From Chrysoporthe austroafricana (Eukaryota > Ascomycota > Sordariomycetes > Diaporthales > Cryphonectriaceae): a DNA stretch of 64,000 nt. Under the pieces are notes generated by a model. The model was not told the DNA's origin. It did no database searches and was given only the letters and a program-made list of their open reading frames with translations. Positions 1-11,404 of the stretch are shown here, one piece after another (positions within the stretch are counted from its first letter, which is position 1; the number at the start of each line of letters is the position of its first letter). The stretch covers positions 4,693,315 through 4,757,314 of the forward strand of contig JYIP02000002.1 in NCBI GenBank assembly GCA_001051155.2, written 5' to 3'. The position numbers and the translations under genes were made by a program.

Positions 1-56
1 CCTACGATCTTTCCTTGGGCATGCTAAGTCAAAATACTTGTGATTGTGAGTCAAAT

Positions 57-354
57 TGTTACACGGACACCTAGGGGTGCCCCAGGAGCAGAGGGATATT
101 AAGGCATTGCGAGTTACGCGCCGTTGGGCACGAAGACCCGCCCAACGGCAGGAAGGAAGGTGCCCAACTGCGTAAGAAAGGAGGCTGTGCAATAGATGCC
201 TCAGGCAGACGTCGAGAACCAAGGTCTATAAGTACGGCGGGAGCGAGCCCGTCGGACCAAGGATGGACCTGGTTCTTCAGCACTCCTTAGACCACCTTAA
301 CAGTTATCGTTGAATGAAGACCCCTTCCAAGCCCAGGTTCCTGCCCTTGTAACA
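57..354 (-). repeat. Solo LTR, copy 1 (298 bp)
   Basis: The ends are TGTTACA and TGTAACA, the TG...CA structure of an LTR. The element is flanked by a perfect 5-bp direct repeat, CAAAT, at 52-56 and 355-359, which is the target duplication left by integrase. Its reverse complement aligns along its length with 23571-23847, apart from one divergent block of about 20-40 bp and scattered substitutions, many of them C/T or G/A. No internal retrotransposon coding region is next to it, so it is a solo LTR left by recombination between two LTRs. The superfamily (Copia or Gypsy) cannot be told from the LTR alone. Confidence 0.9.
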
Positions 355-359
355 CAAAT

Positions 360-834
360 GGAGAAGATAAGTGGTGCCCAAAGACATGAGTGATCGCATA
401 GGAGGTATAGATGGCAGGCAAACCCCGAAACAATGCGGGGAATATTGAAAGCCTGATCAAAAGTTGTCTAGGTATGACTTCAAGGTTGTTATACTTGTGA
501 GATCTAACGGAGGGGCATGGTGAGACTAATCTGTGCTTAACTCCGTAAGTCCTCGTGGTGGAAGTATACTCTACCATGCCCAAAAGCCACTGATTCGCAA
601 GCCCTGTCTTTGAAATGAATGACAGCGGGTCGAGTATCCAAGGCTAGAAATGCAACAAGAAACTCTCAGCACTCCCAACTACTCCCACCACTCCAATACC
701 CGCTCTAGATATGTTGCTGGAAGACCACCACGCAGAACGCCGTTGACCTCATGACTCGTCACTTTCATGTAACCACCGTACCAGCATCACCTCCGTCTCA
801 TACCTCACACCCCAGGCGCACACTCTTCAGCCAT
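360..834. other. Intergenic, no gene recognised
   Basis: Open frames here are short and resemble no family I know. The stretch separates the LTR from the 3' end of the PLDc_N-type gene. Confidence 0.6.
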
Positions 835-1251
835 CTAAGGCAGAGGCTCGTAGGATCCGCCGCGGTTGTGCTCGGCACGGTTCGAGAAGAGCCAGTAGAT
901 GACCATACCGACGATCGGGAAGAGGAAGACGACCAGACACCAGAGCAGTTTTGACGCCGGCGGGCGGTTGGACTTCAGGACCTCGACTGCGTTGACGCGG
1001 TCAGCACAGCGTAACTTAAGACAGCGGAAAAGAGCCTCCCGCGGGGAAGGAGGTGAGGAGACGTGGTTGGACGACTTACTGAAGACAATGATGTCGAGGA
1101 TTAAGACAATGAAGCCGACGATGCCACCACCGGTGCCGTATTGCCAGCTGTTACCGGCGGTGGTGGCAGAGACGTCCTGCGCGACCGGGGCGGCGAGGGC
1201 GAGAGCAGCCAGACTCAGCTGGAGCAGGAGGGCGAGGACGTTCTGAAACAT
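835..1251 (-). CDS. Small PLDc_N-domain membrane protein
   Basis: Two exons, 1080-1251 and 835-986, are separated by a 93-bp intron (987-1079) with a GTAAGT donor, a GCTGAC branch site and a CGCAG acceptor. Because the intron length is a multiple of three, it reads through as a spurious insertion. The spliced product is 107 aa. It has an N-terminal signal-like segment ending near APVAQ, then two hydrophobic helices joined by IIVFIEVLKSNRPP, which is the signature of the PLDc_N (phospholipase D nuclease N-terminal-like) family, and a charged tail ending SYEPLP. Proteins of this kind are small two-helix membrane proteins of unknown role; there is no HKD nuclease motif, so no catalysis is implied. 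The first in-frame ATG is used because the longer frame begins at TTG. Confidence 0.85.
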   Translation of the reverse strand: MFQNVLALLLQLSLAALALAAPVAQDVSATTAGNSWQYGTGGGIVGFIVLILDIIVFSKSSNHVSSPPSPREALFRCLKLRCADRVNAVEVLKSNRPPASKLLWCLVVFLFPIVGMVIYWLFSNRAEHNRGGSYEPLP

Positions 1252-1652
1252 GCTGATAGCGTTCAACAGTGAACTGCGGAGGTTTTGGATGGGATAATCT
1301 AGGATTCAAGCCTGAAAGCCTAGGTGGGCGTATCCGGATTGATGTTGTGTTGTTGGGTAGGTAAGGTGAGAAGCAGAGATGGGCCGTCAGGTCGACACGA
1401 AAATGTGCTTGCAAAGGCGGTGACGTCGCGCGAGACGCGGCTGGGGCGGGCTCACTACAGAACATGATGTCACGTCGTCAGCACGGTGGACCAATTGCTC
1501 CGCAAAGCCGCTTCGGGCCGAGCTGGGTTAGGGTCCTAGGGAAACACTCACATACAACTTACCAAGGTAGCATTTTGGCGCAGCCCTTGCTCGCTACCAA
1601 CGTGCCAGCTATTTTCATATGAGATACAGTATAGGCTTGGTAATTACCACTC
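1252..1652. promoter_or_regulatory. Intergenic between divergent loci
   Basis: About 400 bp lie between the start of the PLDc_N-type gene (-) and the 2EXR relic (+). Any promoter for the former lies here. I see no clear TATA box or operator. Confidence 0.35.
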
Positions 1653-2220
1653 ATGAGTAGAGTCTCCAGCCAAGATCTCCGTCGACATCCAATAATGTCC
1701 TCGGCGCCGCATCTTCAGACTTTCAACGGGAGCCAGACGTCCCAGCCTAAAGGTGATGAACGCTTCCCACTATTCGCTGCAATGCCCTCAGAGTTGCGCC
1801 TCAAGATGTGGCGGGCCTCGCTGCAACGCGAACAGATCATAGAGGTCCATGTCGAATATCCATGAGAGCTGCTCGCTATTTTCGATCAGTGGTATATGAC
1901 CACGCGCGGTCGGGCCGATCTGGTTGGAGAATCCGCTCAAGAAAAGGCAAGCCCCAGTATCGATCATGGTGGCCACGCGGATCCGTCGACGCATCCCGCT
2001 CACAATGGACTACCGCGTTATTGTGCGTAGGAGTTCTGCTCTAAGCAAGCTCTTACGCGTCGATATCGAGGCGAGGGGAGAAGTACTCGGGTTCTATCGG
2101 GTGCATATACCCTGCTCATTTACAATACCATCTTTCGCCCTAAATTCTGACATTAGCGCCCTTCGGTTCGCAACCCTGCTGGCATTCGCTCGATTACCAA
2201 TATTCAATCTTAACTTCTTA
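1653..2220 (+). pseudogene. Broken 2EXR-domain gene
   Basis: An ATG at 1653 opens a frame that encodes FPLFAAMPSELRLKMW followed by QIIEVHVEY, the start of the 2EXR domain found in many sordariomycete proteins. It stops at 1863-1865. The later part of the same domain, YRVIV then LSKLLRVDIEA and FYRVHIPC, is found downstream from about 2005 in a different frame. Joining the two halves would need both loss of the stop and a frame change, and I found no GT-AG intron that does this cleanly. The end of the domain then dissolves into unrelated sequence. I read it as a decayed copy of a 2EXR gene; a missed intron or a sequencing indel is the alternative. Confidence 0.6.
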
Positions 2221-2320
2221 CTTATAAAATACTCTACATTCAAGTCAGGATCGCCATCGCTCGATCAAAGCCAACTAGATACCACGCAAGGTAGTTAATA
2301 TACCGCAGAAAGCCGTCAAG

Positions 2321-3187
2321 ATGGCCTCGATCGACTATTCCGCCCCCTTCACACTCTACTACGCTACCTACTCCGTCTGCGCGACTATGGTCCGCACGAC
2401 CTTTGCGCTCCGCGGCGCCCCGCACCCCGACCGCCCGGAGATGAACCTGCACAAGGAGCTCATCTCCATCAGCCCGGACAACCCGGAGCAGCTCAACGAG
2501 CCGTACCTGACCAAGGTCAACCCCAAGGGCCAGGTGCCGACCCTCGCCAACGAGACGCTGCTGGGGCCGAAGCCGATGCCTGAGAGCCGAGACATCTCGT
2601 ACTACCTGTGCGAGTGGTACCCTTCCCTCCTACCCAAGGAGCAGGAGGGGACGATCAGGGAGCTGATCACGGAGCTGCACAAAATCAACTTCGGCGTGAT
2701 GACGTTCGGGCCGAACAACAAGGCACCGGCCAAGTTCCAGGAAAAGGTAAAGGCGTTGCTCGCCAAGCCGGATATCTCGGATGCGTACAGGCAGGCGCTA
2801 GAAGCAAAGGCGAGGAGGTGAGTTGGCCCCCTTTTACCTACCCCCCGGGACCGGCCGCGCACCTAATCGGAGCCATCTAGCCTAGAAAATGCCCCGAAGA
2901 TTTTCAACCAGGCCAATCTGGAGGATAGCATCGGCCGCACGAAGGACTTCTGCTCCAAGGTGCTTGCGCTGCGGGAGCGCAATGGCTCCGTCACCAAGGA
3001 CTATATCTTCGGGGCCAGTCCCACAGTCCTGGATGCTCACACCCTCGTCTGCCTCGCACGCGTCTGTGACGCTGGGAAGAAAGATCTGATTCCGGCCCCG
3101 TTGCTGCAATGGGTTGAGAATTTCAGACAGGGCCCAATATGGAAAGAGGTCGTCCCCGGGTACACGACGCTTCCTCCTTATGCGTGA
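2321..3187 (+). CDS. Glutathione S-transferase-like protein
   Basis: Exons 2321-2817 and 2881-3187 are joined across a 63-bp GTGAGT...CTAG intron and give 267 aa. Residues about 10-110 look like the thioredoxin-fold N-terminal half of a GST: a beta strand FTLYYATYS, a helix beginning VRTTFALRG, then NPKGQVPTL, the cis-proline loop that contacts glutathione, and PESRDISYYL, which matches the Glu/Ser-containing start of the next helix. The C-terminal half is helical and contains FGASPTVLDAHT, the N-capping box region of GST C-terminal domains. Expected activity is glutathione conjugation or a related lyase or peroxidase reaction in the cytosol; the substrate is unknown. No biosynthetic cluster surrounds it, and the neighbour upstream is a pseudogene. 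Confidence 0.85.
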
Positions 3188-5012
3188 GAGATGTCCGCAT
3201 CTTCGTATTTTGCCGCGGAATAAAATTCAATCTTGTTTTCCCTCTATATAGTGTCCTGCGTTCCAGGGACCAGTATTGGTGAGGTCACGGCAAAGGATGC
3301 CCTTCGCTCATGAAAAAGACCTATATCATACGTCACGGATGGCTTGTATTCTATTTCAAAACAGAAACAAGGACATCATATAAATCAGATAAAATACCAC
3401 CAAAAAAGTGCTAAAAGGTGGTACTACTACGAAGAGAAGACGCTTGTCTATCTAGGCTTCCAGACGCAAGTCTGGTCGTAAGAAGTAATTGCTTTGCCCA
3501 GCTCAGGCTTCGCTGGGATATACTACTACCTAGGCTGTGAGGGAAACATGTCCAAAAGCACAGTCGCTGATGCGTGTATCAACCTTATATTTTTTCGCAT
3601 AGGCAGTTTCAAGTACCGTGCATTTGTCTCTTGTATCGGCGCAGGGTGTCTCTGCGACGCATCGACATCGTGCTATCAGCGACTAGCACGGCGACCGTTG
3701 ACAGATGCATAATCTAGATCTCCTTTGACTCACCCGAGCTTAAATAAAACTACCCGTGCCCGTTGTGGCGAAGATGAAGCTAGGCGCTATATGTGCTCAA
3801 GCTGTCGAAACGATAACGACAGATCTCGGACTACGTGTGAAGAGACAGTGGAAAAAAACAAAAGAACAATCAGCGGGACGTGCAAATGCGTGTCTCGATG
3901 ATGACTTGGTTACGGAATCTATACTTACCTAGGTAGCCCCTCAAGAAGTCCCAAAACGTGATAATATCCCTTTTCAATATATATATATATAAAACCCAGA
4001 CACAAACGTCGCCCACTTCCTACAACCACATATCTCCATCCCTCTTTCCTCTATAGATATCCAAACCCCCATTATGGTCAGCAAGCCTTAAGCGCAAGTC
4101 ATCCGAGATGGACGCATCCCTTACTACCACGCAGCTTTTCAGACAGCAGATGCCATCATCGCCTCCACTATCATTTCAGATCCTGTGTGTCCGATGAGGG
4201 AGCCTGCATTGGGACTAATGAAGGGAAAGATTGGCTCCAGAGGGCTTTAAGTAATTCTTATTTTGACTTACTGTCTCCTTCCAACACTTTCTTCAAGGTT
4301 GCCCACTGCTGTTGTTCCTTATGCTCGTCCTTATCCTCTTCCTTATCCTTGTCTTCCCTGGAACCCGTCCACTCGCGAACTGCGCTCACATGAGGTGCAA
4401 AACTCTCGGAGAACCACAGCTCCATTCGAGGACACAAGCAACGGACCACGTTTCCCTACGCTCATAAAAAAAAACTCTGCAGACGATTCCTCTTCCCGAA
4501 GTTTCTCTTATGCATCCTTGGAAGGTGTCTATTCGTGGCTCGACCTGACAGGAGCTGCAAAATTTTCCCACAACTATAGTTCTATCGAGAAAATCAACAA
4601 GCAGCAATATTTACTTCCTCTAATCAATAATAATAGTAAAGTGGTTCTGTTAGGCACTCGTCTCCTGCCTCCTCCCCCCCTCCCCCCCTTCTTTGGTAAC
4701 ATCCACGCGGGCCTCGTCGAGACCAATATTCGCCATATCTGCGCCTTATATGCTAACCGCTATATCAAAGACTGATTCACCAAATCGTATACCTAAAAAA
4801 ATCCGTACGTTATGCTTCCGTAACGTCGTAGCGATATTTTCACTAATTTTCTGCAGTTGATTCGAGCAAAAGGTGCTTTTGGTACACTCATACCGGATCA
4901 AATGGTCTTAATCAGCTCATTCAACTTTCAGTGGGATAAATGAGCGGATAAATAATCAATGGAACGCGTAACGAGCAATAGGATTTTTGACGCGTACCTG
5001 TCTGAAATAGAT
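3188..5012. other. Intergenic, no gene recognised
   Basis: There is no supported gene. An AT run with TATA character at about 3977-3994 is followed by a C/T-rich stretch (4000-4070) that looks like a fungal promoter and leader, but the first ATGs after it open only trivial frames, so it may be an orphan or decayed promoter. A C-rich run lies near 4670-4690. Confidence 0.5.
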
Positions 5013-5096
5013 AATGGCAATGGCAATGGCAATGGCAATGGCAATGGCAATGGCAATGGCAATGGCAATGGCAATGGCGATGGCGATAGCGATGGC
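5013..5096 (+). repeat. (AATGGC)n hexanucleotide microsatellite
   Basis: Eleven perfect AATGGC units run from 5013 to 5078 and are followed by degenerate GATGGC/GATAGC units to 5096. Translated, it gives an Asn-Gly or Pro-Leu run, but the enclosing frames have no family resemblance, so it is treated as noncoding. Confidence 0.95.
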
Positions 5097-6376
5097 CTTG
5101 GTTGTAGTATTGATAGCTTGGTACAACTCATTTGTATGGGAAGACTAAATTTGTCAATTTTCAGAAGCTCTAGCGAAGAATCCAAGGGAAAGACCCCCTT
5201 TACCTGCAGTGCCTGCCTCCAGCGCCTGGCTTGCCCATTATCTACTTCGCCAAGGCTTCAAAACGGGCAATCGCGATATTACGCTTTCCTTTTAAACCAC
5301 TCTCTTTAATCCACGTGCGATTTCATTAAAGGGAGGAGGGGGGGGGGTTGTAGACATTTCTGCACGTAATATTCGACCAATCCCTCCCCAGGAACTATTT
5401 GGCAGTGAACAGCATTTAGAACATTCCGCTCGGGACCGGCAAGCCGCCTTCAGCCCGTCCTCCACTCCGTTGAATCAGAAGCTGTGCCGGCCCGTACGTC
5501 CTTCGGGCTGAAGTTGCTGCGTGCTATCCGCTAACTTCAAGGTAATTATTTCGACGCCGCCTATAGCTCGGGCGAGGAGTTGTTTGTTTTGGCCAACATC
5601 ATCTCTGCTGCTTTGTCGTTCCGCGAGACTGGAAAGTGGTCTGGCAAAGTGACCGAGACTAAGATCGTGGTGAGACCTCTCAGAGATGCTATCTCCCACT
5701 CGCCCCGTGGTCGCAGCTATGATTCCTCATCATAGGCGGTAGTAGAGCCACGAGACTTTTACCACACTTAGTCCGTGCTTGATTCGCCGTGGCCATTTAG
5801 CCCTTATGCGGAGACGATTGATGGGGACACGACGCCTCTGCTCTTCGAATGGCATAGACAGCGAGCCGGCTAAAAATTCAAATGCGATTACGCGAGCCTT
5901 CTAGCGGTCGCGTCATGAAGCACCGCCTGAAATCGGGGCCTGTCGGCGAGGGCAAATGCTGCAGCGAGCCTCTGATGGCACAAGTGACGGCGGGGGCATG
6001 CAAATGGAAAGTGCATTAATGCTTCCACCCAGGTATCAAAACGAATCAAAACAACAAAAAGTTCGGCAGTGTCGCTGCCTGCCCAAAACATCTCGTACAC
6101 TGAGAAATTGGCGGTCCAATCCGGATCCAACATTCTCTTCGTCAGCTCACATAATAGTAGAGTAGGCCGCAGGGGAGAACCCCCAACTCATGGCAACTGT
6201 CAGATTCTCAAATCACCCCACCAATTGAGCAGCGGACAAGATGCCAAGACACCAGGCGGTCCAGCGTGTTCTCATTTCCACCACTGAATCCCATGTCAAC
6301 GACCGGCCGCTCTTTTAACGGCCGAGGCGATGCCCTAGTCCGGCAGCTCCACCGCAGTGTGACCCCTCAAGTCGCC
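5097..6376. other. Intergenic, no gene recognised
   Basis: Open frames are short and unconvincing on both strands. A poly-G run lies at about 5338-5348. The right end is the 3' flank of the transporter gene. Confidence 0.5.
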
Positions 6377-8381
6377 TTAGCTGGTCGCGTCGCCGACGAT
6401 CTTCTCTGTCACCTTGCCGTCGGCCTGGACAACAACCTTGTCGACCTTGACGGAGGCCTGTACGGGCTTCGGTTGGTTGTATACCCACTCGAGCTGCTCG
6501 AGAGTACGGCCCTGGGACTCGACACTGTAGGAAACGTGTTAGCACCACGATGACGTATATTACAATGGGATGGCAGACTTACCCGAAAATCCACCAGAGA
6601 ACCGACTCGATGGCATCCCAGGCAACGAAAACGAAGACATAATTGGTGTTGATATTGGCAAGGGCAATAGGGCCGGCGAATTGATTGATGAATCCGAACA
6701 GGCCTACAATCATAGTCGAGGCAGCGAGACCCTTGGCACGCAGGTTAGTGTCGAGAGCCTCGGCGGGAATGATACCCTGAAGTGGGGTGTAGGTGAACGA
6801 GTAGATGATATTGAATAGGAAGTAGAAGGCGAGTGCTGCTTGAGCCAGCGACTTGCCCTGAGGCGCGATGTTGATATTGCCTGAGGAGTCTGTGGACTCG
6901 TATTTCTTCAGACCCGTGGATGTGCCGCCGTTGACGGCGAGAAGGCAAGCGCAGACGAACGTGCCGTAGACCAAAACCGTGCGGCGGTTCATCCTGTCGC
7001 TCTGGGAGACACCAACGCCGGCGCCAATGGCAGACAAAACGCTGTTCAGGACATTGAAGCCGAGTTGCTGGGCAGTGGACTTGATCCCGATGAGACTGAA
7101 GATAGCAGCGTTGTAGTAACCCAGACCGTTTCCGGAAAATTGTCCAAAGACCGAGATCATGATGATCTGACCGAATCGCCATCGACCATTGTGGGTCAAA
7201 AACATGGGACGGTAGTCCCACCAGACCTTGTCGAGGCCGTCCTGTCTGATATTTTCCCTCATCTCTTCGATCTCGAGCAGGACGAGACGCGAGGATGGGT
7301 CACCATTACCGTGGTACTTGACCAGGAAGGCAATAGCCTCCTCTTCTCTGCCGTTGGCCATGAGGAATCGCGGGGACTCAGGAAGAAACCAGACGGAGGC
7401 GATGACGATAAAGCAGGCGAAGCATTGCAGAAGTAGTGGGAGTCTCCAAGCCCAGTTACTGGTCATATAGGAGCAGCCGAAGGTCACGAACGCGGCGGGG
7501 ATTGAACCACCAAACCAGCCACAGTTGTAGAAGCCTAAGTAGGGCCAGTCAGTCAATGCGAACGCTCCGAGGGACTGGTCTTGCGAAGCAAGGTCTCGGC
7601 TCGTGACATTTACCAGTGCATCGACCTCTCCAGTGCGCAGGGGCAATTTCGATAGAGTATGCTGGGGCGGCGACTGTCATAATGGAGATGCCAGCACCCA
7701 GTATGAATCGGCCGACGGTGATCTGAGCAACGGTGCTCGCGGTACATGCGATCACTGAGCCCACAACGATAACCCAACCACCAATGAACATGGACCAGCG
7801 GCGACCGAGCCTGTCGGAGAGCATTGCTGCGAAAGGACACGTGACGATCGTTCCACTATGGGCTATGTTAGCACGATGCTAAGCTACGAGCCGAATCTCG
7901 TCAGGACAAACTTACACGGAGTAGAGGCAGCTGATGATGGAGACCCTTTTGCCGGTCAGTTCGGTGTTGAAGGTGTGCATGAACGACTCCATGGCGGTAA
8001 TAGACCCAATGAGGGAGCCATCATAGCCGTTGGCACAGGCGCAGCAGAATGCGATAAAGATGGCATAGTAGAGCTGGATGGAGCTCTTGCTCCACTGCTG
8101 GATGTTGGACTCCTGGACGGCGGCGAACAGCTCGGCCTGTAAAGAAAAAGACGATTAGTGAAAGCTGGACCGAGATGACGCCCGGCCTCAGATCCAGGTC
8201 GATCAGGATCCAGATTGAGGCACGTCCAGGGCAGACTGACATTGTGGACTTCCCTGGCCTTGGCACCAGCAGCCGTGTCCAGAGTCTTTCCGGTACCCTC
8301 AGCGACGATGGGGTAATGAACGTCGGGAGAGATGCCGTGGTTTGTCTCGTCGACGACAGGATCCGTCTTCTCGGCCGACAT
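6377..8381 (-). CDS. MFS sugar transporter family protein
   Basis: Five exons (8241-8381, 7916-8136, 7614-7855, 6583-7534, 6377-6524) splice in frame to 567 aa; the introns are 58-104 bp. The sugar porter motifs are present: GYDGSLIG in TM1, SDRLGRRW in the loop between TM2 and TM3, GRFILGAG, then WRLP, PESPRFL just before the long central loop, and a second-half repeat with DRMNRRTVL. About 12 TM helices are expected in the plasma membrane. The overall pattern resembles the fungal lactose permease/hexose transporter-like branch, whose members import mono- or disaccharides by proton symport; the substrate cannot be read from sequence. The N-terminal 60 residues are hydrophilic and cytosolic. 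No metabolic cluster is adjacent. Confidence 0.9.
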
Positions 8382-11300
8382 GATGAGATCGATTTCAATC
8401 GTCGTTTATACGTCCTGGAGTCTGCAGACGGACGGACTTGAGGTCAAGGACAGCTCACCAAGGACGAGTCTCGCAGGACGGACATTATCTTGCCAGGGTG
8501 CCCAGGAGGGTATTATATGGACAATGAGAGCCTTATTATGGTACCATAATACCCCAGCCGGGGAGCGGGACCCCAATCACACCTGACCGTTGCCTTGGGG
8601 GGGGGGCTACCCCAGATTCTCGCGGTCTCGAGGCTCGAAGCCGCATGTCGGGAACGCGGGCCGGGATCCCAGGCGGCAAGGGTGGACAGGCCCCATACTC
8701 AGGTCGGTAGGGGAGGGTAGGGGAGGCAGTGGATGAGTGAGCCGCCAGCTCTGGAGCAGGCGGCCAGGGGCTGGAATGAGCAGGACCGAACACTGCTATC
8801 TGAGACGGCCGGGCTAGACCGTGAGGAAGGATGAGCATAATAAAAAAAAAAGCGCCGCGTGCTGTGAGAGTGGGTTGTCGGGCCTGCATCCAAGAGCGTG
8901 AGCGAAGCTGAGTACTCGACGGGGCTGCCGCGGTGGGTCTAAGCAGGTTTCTGGCGTGACTTTGGGCCAAAAATGGGAGACTACGGATGCAGGCGTACCT
9001 CGCACCGGTCCTCCTGCTAGCGGCTGGCCTCAAAGACATGATCGCTGGACGATCGTGTCAATCCAGAAGAAGCCGGGTGCCTGTGCTGCTGTGGGCAGGG
9101 CCCGTATCGTCGTATCGGTCCTGCATGGTATACACGCCGGGCTGCCCAGAGTTGCCTACCAGGTCCCGTCGAGGACATCCCGTGGAGTGTGGTGGCATGG
9201 TCTGAACCGACTATCTGTGCAACTAACGACTCCAGAGACCCAACCTTAAGCTGCATACCACCGTAAGGAGACCTGTGCACGGCGTTCCCTCACGTGACGA
9301 GCCGGGTCTGAATATCCCAGGCATGGCGTTGTGGTGTCCCGGGGAGACGAGTTATAGTTCGGGGAGACGGGCCTGCAAAATGCAGAATAGGTTAGCCTAT
9401 GGCCGTGCGGCCTGCAGCCCCCGGGCGCACCTGGGCGCGAGAATGCATCAGCACGGCGAATCGCAACGGTCCACAGGTCGCGACACGTCCCAGGCTGCCG
9501 GGACTCGAGATGCACGAGGCTCGAGACTAGTAGCAGTCCAGTGGGGGCCTGGCGCGCACGGCTGAAGCTTGATGGGTGAGGGTATAGGGCCTCGTGCGTG
9601 GCCGGCCCGGGATGTCGATACGGTTCGACAGCCAGGGGAATCCTTCAGGTGGATTAGGTAACACGAATACCCGTCAAGGGGGCCTGTCTGTCCACGGATG
9701 GTGGGTGAGAGGTCCGGATACGCCTGGAACAGGTTGGCGAGTCGATGGACGAATGTCGGTCGTAAGTCGAGAGAGGAAGAGGATCCCGCCGAGTTTCCCA
9801 GGCAAGCGTGTTAGGCAGTGCCAGGGTCTGGAGAAGGTGGTGGGTGGTCTGTGCAGCTTGCCTTGTGTTTTGCTCCTGCCAAGGCTCAGGGCTTTGGAAT
9901 CCAGTTGGGAAGGGGCAAATCTCGTGGGTCTCTTTCCATGTTGCGCACCCTGTGGTAGCAGCTTAGTTCTCTGTATGGTGCCCACCATGATAGGTTCTAT
10001 TATAATATCTAGATCTCAGTGAGTAGCATCCGTGTCTGAAACCGCAGGTGGGAAGGAGGCCCGTCTTTGACTTCTGGATCTTCACATCCTTTTTCCTGCA
10101 GCTTCAGATAAACACGCTGGATAACCTTAATCGCTCCAATTCGGTGGACTTTTAATGGTTGGAGGTGGGGTTCTGGGGCCCTTCATTAGGCCCTGGGGAG
10201 GAGGGGAGGACCACTGTGGGGTTGGACGGGAGGGTGGCATGGCGGCCGTGGATGGTACCCTGCCTAGGCCCCTGTTGCCCCTGTGCCCCTGTCAGGTGGC
10301 CCTGGTGGCCCTGGTGGGCACGCACTGGCACGGTGGGATCGAAGTCGATCCCTCGGGTCTTTCCGAAACGGGGCCTGGCGGGATCACGCTTCCGCCTCTC
10401 TTTCCATCCAAGTCTCCGCAACGAGTGGCACGGCTCCTCGACTGAGAATTCCTCGCTCGACTGGTTCCCCGTCCTCGATATCGGCATGAGTTCTGTGACA
10501 TCGATGAGCCCTAGCGGAAATGACATCCACAGCCAAACTCCACTCTCATCCTCCCGTCCGACCCAAGGCGCCCAGGGGAGAACTCAGCGCATTGAATCCC
10601 CATCGGATCAAATTCAACTGTATCCTTAGCAGTCTGTCAAGATCCCGGGGGCCGGCACGAGAGCGGGACGAGGAGACGTATTCTGTTCTGTGCTAGAGTA
10701 GACGCACTCTGAGACCGGAAGCGCAGTGCATTCAAGATGGGTTCGACGGGGTGGTGGCGGAGATTTAATCTATCGGCACGTGGTCAGCCCCCTAACTGCC
10801 TCGCTGCTGTGCTTCCGAGCCCGCTTGACGGTACCGCGCCGTCCAGCAGACATGGCGGCGCGCTCCCCATCGCAAGCAGATGTCCGGCCCGGTCTCCATG
10901 CGAATGGGGGCACCCTCCTCCGCCTGCGGACGGCCCGTTGCTGTCGAGGCCAGGCGACGGACCAGAGCCTTTACGGCCCCTGAACAGTCTCACAGGCTCA
11001 GCTAATATTCGTACACCACGATAGATCTAGATAGAATTGCGCTTAGCCTTGTGTAGTAGCATGTCCAACCCACCAAGTGTGGGTCTGTAAATGGTGAAGG
11101 GGCAGTGGCTGGTCTCTGCTACTACCTTGCGAGTTAGCAAGACGTAATAGTCACGGCATGAGAGCCGCAATTTCAAGAAATCTGAGTAGACTAAGGCAAG
11201 AAAGGTACTTACTTATCTACCTGGTGCCTGAGAACTATTCGACCGGGTTAGATATCTCGATCCACTATGTCTTGAGGCCTGCCGTCTGCCGGAGTCGGGC

Positions 11301-11404
11301 ACCGCTCGGAGCCCCTCGTACTCGCCTCGGAGCAATTTGTCCAGCTTCATTCATTATATAGCTTATACGTGATCTCGAATGACGGTACACAAGCATGTGC
11401 CGTT
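8382..11404. other. GC-rich gene-free region
   Basis: About 3 kb has no frame that resembles a protein. It is richer in G and C than the flanking intergenic DNA and has several homopolymer runs (poly-G near 8597-8606, poly-A near 8840-8851). The stretch at 10160-10330 is unusually G-rich on the + strand, with many GGG and GGGG runs, some of which could form G-quadruplexes. The left end should hold the transporter promoter. Confidence 0.5.

Noticed and set aside
4959..5309. Asn-Gly repeat 'protein' over the microsatellite
   Set aside because: The repeat alone keeps the frame open; no start context, flanking domain or splice signals support a gene.
9246..10629. Cluster of frames of 90-156 codons in the GC-rich block
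   Set aside because: All are Arg/Pro/Gly-rich with no conserved motif, as expected from GC-rich noncoding DNA.
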